From Streptosporangiaceae bacterium (GTDB lineage Bacteria; Actinomycetota; Actinomycetes; Streptosporangiales; Streptosporangiaceae), in assembly GCA_030040815.1 (NCBI GenBank), contig JASHSZ010000722.1, forward strand, positions 1-9,188: a stretch of DNA of 9,188 nt. The letters are read 5' to 3'. This document shows, in pieces, positions 6,019 through 9,188 of this stretch; position 1 is the first letter of the stretch; each line of letters opens with the position of its first letter. A program made the position numbers and the translations under genes. The notes under the pieces were generated by a model that had not been told where the DNA came from, did not search any database, and saw nothing but the letters and a program-made list of their open reading frames with translations.

Positions 6019-6037
6019 TTAGGTAAGCCTAACTCCA
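6019..6037 (+). promoter_or_regulatory. DtxR/IdeR-type iron box 2
   Basis: TTAGGTAAGCCTAACTCCA matches the IdeR/DtxR operator at 15 of 19 positions, with a near-perfect core TTAGGTAAGCCTAAC. Its centre is 25 bases from that of box 1, and it ends 13 bases before the first ATG of the operon. Between the two boxes CTAACT-CA-AGTTAG (6009-6022) forms a further inverted pair of half-sites, so the region could accommodate more than two repressor dimers. Confidence 0.78.
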
Positions 6038-6050
6038 GAAGTGAGGGTGC

Positions 6051-6518
6051 ATGACGGCTGATGCCGACCTCCCGCCCGACCCGGCTGCCCCGGTGCTGGC
6101 GCGGGTAGCTGGCCCCGTACCAGCGGATCCCGGCGTCGCCCACCACCACGGCTGGCGTGCGGCCGGGCTCGGTGTCGCACTCGGCGTCCTCGCGGTGTCG
6201 ACGCTGGCAGCGTGCGGGTCGAGTTCGGGTCATCCGGACACCGGCGGAGCAGCGATCTCCGCCACGTGCGCGGAAGTCGGTGCTGCCCTCTCGGACGGCC
6301 CCGATCCGGATGCTGACCCGGTGGGCTACGCTGAAGCGCAAATAGAGCCGCTGCGCGCGATTCAGACATCCGACCAGGCGCTCGAAGCAGCCATCCGCGA
6401 CCTGGCAGGCGCCTATGCGCAGGTGTTCGCCAGCAACGGCGCGAGCGCAGCGGCCAGCACGGCCGTCACCGCAGCCGTCGGCAGGGTGACCGCCATCTGC
6501 CCTGGAGTCGCACCATGA
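6051..6518 (+). CDS. Small lipoprotein of unknown function, first gene of the iron operon
   Basis: This 155-residue protein has a lipobox, STLAAC (50-55), with C55 the predicted lipidated cysteine after a hydrophobic stretch (AAGLGVALGVLAV, 37-49). The mature part is about 100 residues, mostly helical and alanine-rich: ATCAEVGAALSDGPDPDADP (71-90), YAEAQIEPLRAIQTSDQALE (93-112), AAIRDLAGAYAQVF (113-126), VTAICPGVAP at the end. C73 and C150 could form a disulfide. The N-terminus is unusual: about 35 Pro/Ala/Asp-rich residues including HHH (31-33) precede the signal core, and no better in-frame start exists. It lies 13 bases after iron box 2 and overlaps the substrate-binding protein gene by ATGA. 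Position suggests an accessory role in iron uptake, perhaps iron or siderophore handling on the outer membrane face, but this is inference. The family is not one I can name. Confidence 0.85.
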   Translation: MTADADLPPDPAAPVLARVAGPVPADPGVAHHHGWRAAGLGVALGVLAVSTLAACGSSSGHPDTGGAAISATCAEVGAALSDGPDPDADPVGYAEAQIEPLRAIQTSDQALEAAIRDLAGAYAQVFASNGASAAASTAVTAAVGRVTAICPGVAP

Positions 6519-7561
6519 AGGGCGTCGCCGCAGCCGTCGCTGCAGCTGCCATGCTCGCAGCGGGGGTCGCGCTGACCGCGTGCTCGTCGTCCCCGGCCGG
6601 GCCGAATACGATCACGGTCTACAGCGGCCAGCACGAGCAAACGACCGAGCATCTCATCAGCGCGTTCGAGCAGAAGACCGGTATCAGGGTGGCCGTCAGA
6701 TACGGCGATGAGGATCAGTTCGCTGACCAGATCGTGGCCGAGGGCAACAGGTCGCCGGCGGACGTGTTCCTGACCGAGAACTCGCCGCCGCTGGAGAGCC
6801 TGCAGGACAAGGGACTGCTCGCTGCTGTCGACGCCGGCACGCTAGCGAAGACGCCGAGCACGTTCAACTCGCCGCAGGGTGACTGGGTAGGCGTCTCCGC
6901 CAGGGTCAGCGTGATCGTCTACAACCCGGGCCTGATCTCGGCCAGCCAGCTGCCCACCCACGTGAGCCAGCTGGCGGATCGGCAGTATCAGGGCAAGCTG
7001 GCGATCGCGCCTGGTGAGACCGACTTCCAGCCGATCGTCACCGCCTACCAGCGCGCCTATGGAACCGCGGCTACCCTGACGTGGCTCAAGGCGATCGACG
7101 CCAACGCTTCCGGCCACGTCTACCCGGACAACGAGACCATCGCAGACGAGGTCAATCGCGGTCAGGCCGCCTTCGGAATCGTGAACCAGTACTACTGGTA
7201 CCGGCTCCGCGCCGAGATCGGCGCCGGCAACATCCACTCGAAGATCGCTTACTTCGCGCCGCGCGATCCGGGCTATGTGCTCGACGTCTCCGGCGCGGCG
7301 GTGCTGAAGTCGAGCAAGCATGGGGCCGACGCGCAGAAATTCCTCGCCTTTCTGGTCAGTGCGGAAGGCCAGGAGATCATCGCGACGCCGGGCAATGGCC
7401 CAGATCAGTCGCTCAGCTTCGAATACCCGATCGCATCCGGTGTGACCACGAATGCGGGCGAGACGCCGTTCAGCCAGCTCAAGCCGTATCCGATCACGAT
7501 CGGCCAGCTCGGCGACGGCAGCACCGCGATCAGGCTGATGACGGAGGCGGGCCTGCTGTGA
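6515..7561 (+). CDS. Ferric-iron ABC transporter substrate-binding lipoprotein (FbpA/FutA type)
   Basis: This 348-residue protein has a short lipoprotein signal (MKGVAAAVAA..., lipobox ALTAC, C23) and then a family-1 ferric-binding periplasmic-type fold. Seen motifs are ITVYSGQHEQTTEHLISAF (33-51) with H40, FADQIVAEGNRSPADVFLTE (69-88) with E88, WVGVSARVSVIVYNP (124-138), LAIAPGETDFQPIVTAYQRAYG (162-183), GQAAFGIVNQYYWYRLRAE (216-234) and VLDVSGAAVLKSSKHG (255-270). By comparison with Haemophilus FbpA, H40, E88, Y226 and Y227 are the probable Fe(III) ligands. The protein would be tethered to the membrane outer face and hand iron to the permease encoded next. Start: ATG 6515 with GGAG seven bases upstream, overlapping the previous stop as ATGA. 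Length is normal. The GTGA overlap at the 3' end and the upstream iron boxes support an iron-repressed operon. Confidence 0.93.
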   Translation: MKGVAAAVAAAAMLAAGVALTACSSSPAGPNTITVYSGQHEQTTEHLISAFEQKTGIRVAVRYGDEDQFADQIVAEGNRSPADVFLTENSPPLESLQDKGLLAAVDAGTLAKTPSTFNSPQGDWVGVSARVSVIVYNPGLISASQLPTHVSQLADRQYQGKLAIAPGETDFQPIVTAYQRAYGTAATLTWLKAIDANASGHVYPDNETIADEVNRGQAAFGIVNQYYWYRLRAEIGAGNIHSKIAYFAPRDPGYVLDVSGAAVLKSSKHGADAQKFLAFLVSAEGQEIIATPGNGPDQSLSFEYPIASGVTTNAGETPFSQLKPYPITIGQLGDGSTAIRLMTEAGLL

Positions 7562-9162
7562 GGCCGGCAGTGCGCACGGTCGAGGCACGGCCCGCATCGC
7601 TCGCGCTGACGGGAGTTCCGGCCAGGCGGGCGCGCCGGCCCGCCGGGCTGATCACGGCAACTGCAGTTATCGCCGCGCTGCTAGCCGTCCCGCTGCTGTT
7701 TCTCCTGATCGAGGCGTACCGGGCCGGCTGGAACGTGGTTGCGAGCGAGATCTTCCGCCCGCTGAGCGGCACGCTGCTGTGGAACACGGTCCGGCTGACC
7801 ATCGTCGTCACGGTGGCGTGCGCGATCCTCGGCACCGCGACCGCCTGGCTCGTCGAGCGGACAAACCTGCCCGGACGGCGGATTTGGGCGGTGCTGCTGG
7901 TCATCCCGCTCGCCATTCCCGACTTCGTGGTCAGCTTCGGGTGGAATTCCCTCTTCCTGTGGGTGCAGGGCTTCCAGGGCGCGGTCATCGTGATGACGCT
8001 GGCGGTCTATCCGCTGGTCTACCTGCCGGTCGCGGCCAGCCTGCGGGCAGCCGACCCAGGCCAGGAGGAGGTCGCGCGCAGTCTTGGCGTCGGCCGCGCC
8101 GCCACTTTCGTGCGAATTACCCTAGGCCAGGCGAAAGGGGCCATTCTCGGGGGCTGCCTGCTCGTGGCCCTCGTGCTGCTGGCCGAGTACGGCGCGTTCG
8201 AGATGCTCGGCTACCGGACATTCACGACCGAGATCTTCACCAACTTCAATCAGCCGTCCGCCGTCCCGACAGCCTGCGCGCTGTCGCTCATCCTGGTCGC
8301 GATCGGCCTCGTCGTGCTCGCCGGCGAGGGCTGGCTGCGCGGCCGCGGCCGGGTCTCCCGGACGGGGCCGATGGCTCCGCGGGTCGCGCCGCCGCAGCGG
8401 CTCGGTCGCTGGACCATCCCCGCGCTAGCAGGCGTGTTCGCGCTGATCGTGGCGGCCCTCGGAATCCCGGTCTATGCCAGCGTTTACTGGATCTTCCAGG
8501 GCGGCGCGCCCGCGATCGGCGGCGTCTCCATGCTCGACGCCGCCTGGCACACCGCACTCTACGGCGTGTGCGCGGCAGCCGCCGACACGCTGCTCGCGCT
8601 GCCGGTCGCGGTGCTGGCCATCCGGCACACCGGCGCTGCGCGGCACTTCCTGGAGCGCAGCACCTATCTGGTGCTGGCGATGCCGGGCGTGGTGATCGCG
8701 CTGGCGCTGACCTACTTCACCGAGCAGTACCTGCACAGCATTGGGTATCAGACCGCACCGCTCCTGGTGCTGTGCTACGCGATCATGTTTTTCCCGCTCG
8801 CGCTCGTCGGCGTCAAGGCCGCCATCGCGCGCGCCCCCGCCAACCTGGAGGACGTGGCCCGGTCACTCGGCCACGGCCGGCTTTCCGCCTTCAGCCGGGT
8901 CACCCTGCGGCTAGCGGCGCCCGGCTTGGTGGCAGCGTTCTGCCTGGTTTTCCTCGAGGTCGTGACGGAGCTCACCGCTACCCTGATCCTGGTGCCCACC
9001 GGAGTGCAGACCTTGGCCACTCAGTTCTGGGCGTACCAAAGCAACCTGTCGTACGCGCAGGCGGCGCCGTTCGCGCTTGTCATGATCGGGATCGCCGCGA
9101 TACCGAGCATCGTGCTCGGCCGGTTCTTCTACCGCTCGGCAACGGCGAGGATAGACACATGA
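7558..9162 (+). CDS. Ferric-iron ABC transporter permease, fused two-domain (FbpB type)
   Basis: This 534-residue protein has two BPD_transp_1 permease domains in one chain, as in FbpB. Hydrophobic segments start near ITATAVIAALLAVPLLFLLI (32-51), with others around 78-98, 108-126, 142-160, 198-215, 238-256, then 288-312, 330-355, 370-386, 401-420, 455-475 and 500-521. Each half has an EAA loop that contacts the ATPase: QEEVARSLGVGRAATFVRI (169-187) and LEDVARSLGHGRLSAFSRV (430-448). The strong internal similarity of these loops marks the duplication. It would form the inner-membrane channel for Fe(III) delivered by the substrate-binding protein. Start: GTG 7558, overlapping the preceding TGA, with GGAGG ten bases upstream. 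The frame is open back to 7081, but that part lies antiparallel in meaning to the substrate-binding gene and is a shadow. The stop overlaps the ATPase start (ATGA). Confidence 0.94.
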   Translation: MRPAVRTVEARPASLALTGVPARRARRPAGLITATAVIAALLAVPLLFLLIEAYRAGWNVVASEIFRPLSGTLLWNTVRLTIVVTVACAILGTATAWLVERTNLPGRRIWAVLLVIPLAIPDFVVSFGWNSLFLWVQGFQGAVIVMTLAVYPLVYLPVAASLRAADPGQEEVARSLGVGRAATFVRITLGQAKGAILGGCLLVALVLLAEYGAFEMLGYRTFTTEIFTNFNQPSAVPTACALSLILVAIGLVVLAGEGWLRGRGRVSRTGPMAPRVAPPQRLGRWTIPALAGVFALIVAALGIPVYASVYWIFQGGAPAIGGVSMLDAAWHTALYGVCAAAADTLLALPVAVLAIRHTGAARHFLERSTYLVLAMPGVVIALALTYFTEQYLHSIGYQTAPLLVLCYAIMFFPLALVGVKAAIARAPANLEDVARSLGHGRLSAFSRVTLRLAAPGLVAAFCLVFLEVVTELTATLILVPTGVQTLATQFWAYQSNLSYAQAAPFALVMIGIAAIPSIVLGRFFYRSATARIDT

Positions 9163-9188
9163 GGCAGCTAACGGTCACCGGGTTGCAT
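9159..9188 (+). CDS. Start of ABC transporter ATP-binding subunit (cut by right edge)
   Basis: An ATG overlaps the permease stop codon as ATGA and has GAGGA (9147-9151) seven bases upstream. The ten visible codons read MRQLTVTGLH, the usual first beta strand of an ABC ATPase (xxLTVxGL). In FbpABC-type operons the ATPase follows the permease, which fits. The Walker motifs lie outside the window, so identification rests on position and ten residues. Confidence 0.7.
   Translation, partial: MRQLTVTGLH

Noticed and set aside
7081..7557. 159-codon upstream extension of the permease frame
   Set aside because: It lies within the substrate-binding protein gene in another frame and is Arg/Gly-rich; a ribosome binding site and GTG at 7558 give a normal-length permease.
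1..9188. tRNA, rRNA, CRISPR, insertion-sequence or phage features
   Set aside because: I saw no cloverleaf, regular spaced repeats, terminal inverted repeats or transposase/integrase motifs; composition is uniform across the window.

Overview
This 9.2-kb window is very GC-rich. It uses many GTG starts, short GAGG/AGGA-type ribosome binding sites and tight gene packing, and its protein families (SseB-family, XdhC/MocA, DtxR/IdeR-type iron boxes) point to an actinobacterial chromosome. No rRNA, tRNA, CRISPR array, transposase or phage gene was seen. No stretch longer than about 215 bases lacks a gene.

Left part (1-1363, minus strand): a conserved actinobacterial protein of unknown function, cut by the left edge, lies just downstream of an SseB-family gene. 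The SseB gene carries an unusual 15-bp tandem repeat and may be transcribed as a leaderless mRNA. Diverging from it is a two-gene plus-strand operon (1443-2995) of uncharacterised proteins. Its second protein has an N-terminal domain, a disordered Pro/Thr-rich linker and a C-terminal domain. A perfect 14-bp hairpin follows in the intergenic region.

Middle part (3209-5878): an aldose 1-epimerase-family gene on the plus strand converges, with an 8-nt overlap, on a minus-strand pair. That pair encodes an XdhC-type molybdenum-hydroxylase maturation factor and a MobA/MocA-like nucleotidyltransferase. Together they would prepare and insert molybdenum cofactor, but no molybdenum hydroxylase structural gene is present here.

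Right part (5994-9188): two tandem DtxR/IdeR-like iron boxes precede a four-gene operon: a small lipoprotein of unknown function, a ferric-iron substrate-binding lipoprotein (FbpA/FutA type), a fused two-domain permease (FbpB type) and the first ten codons of what should be the ATPase. All three junctions are 4-nt ATGA/GTGA overlaps. The simplest reading is an iron-repressed ferric ABC importer with an extra, undescribed lipoprotein encoded first. That lipoprotein and the 1443-2995 gene pair are the best candidates for new biology.
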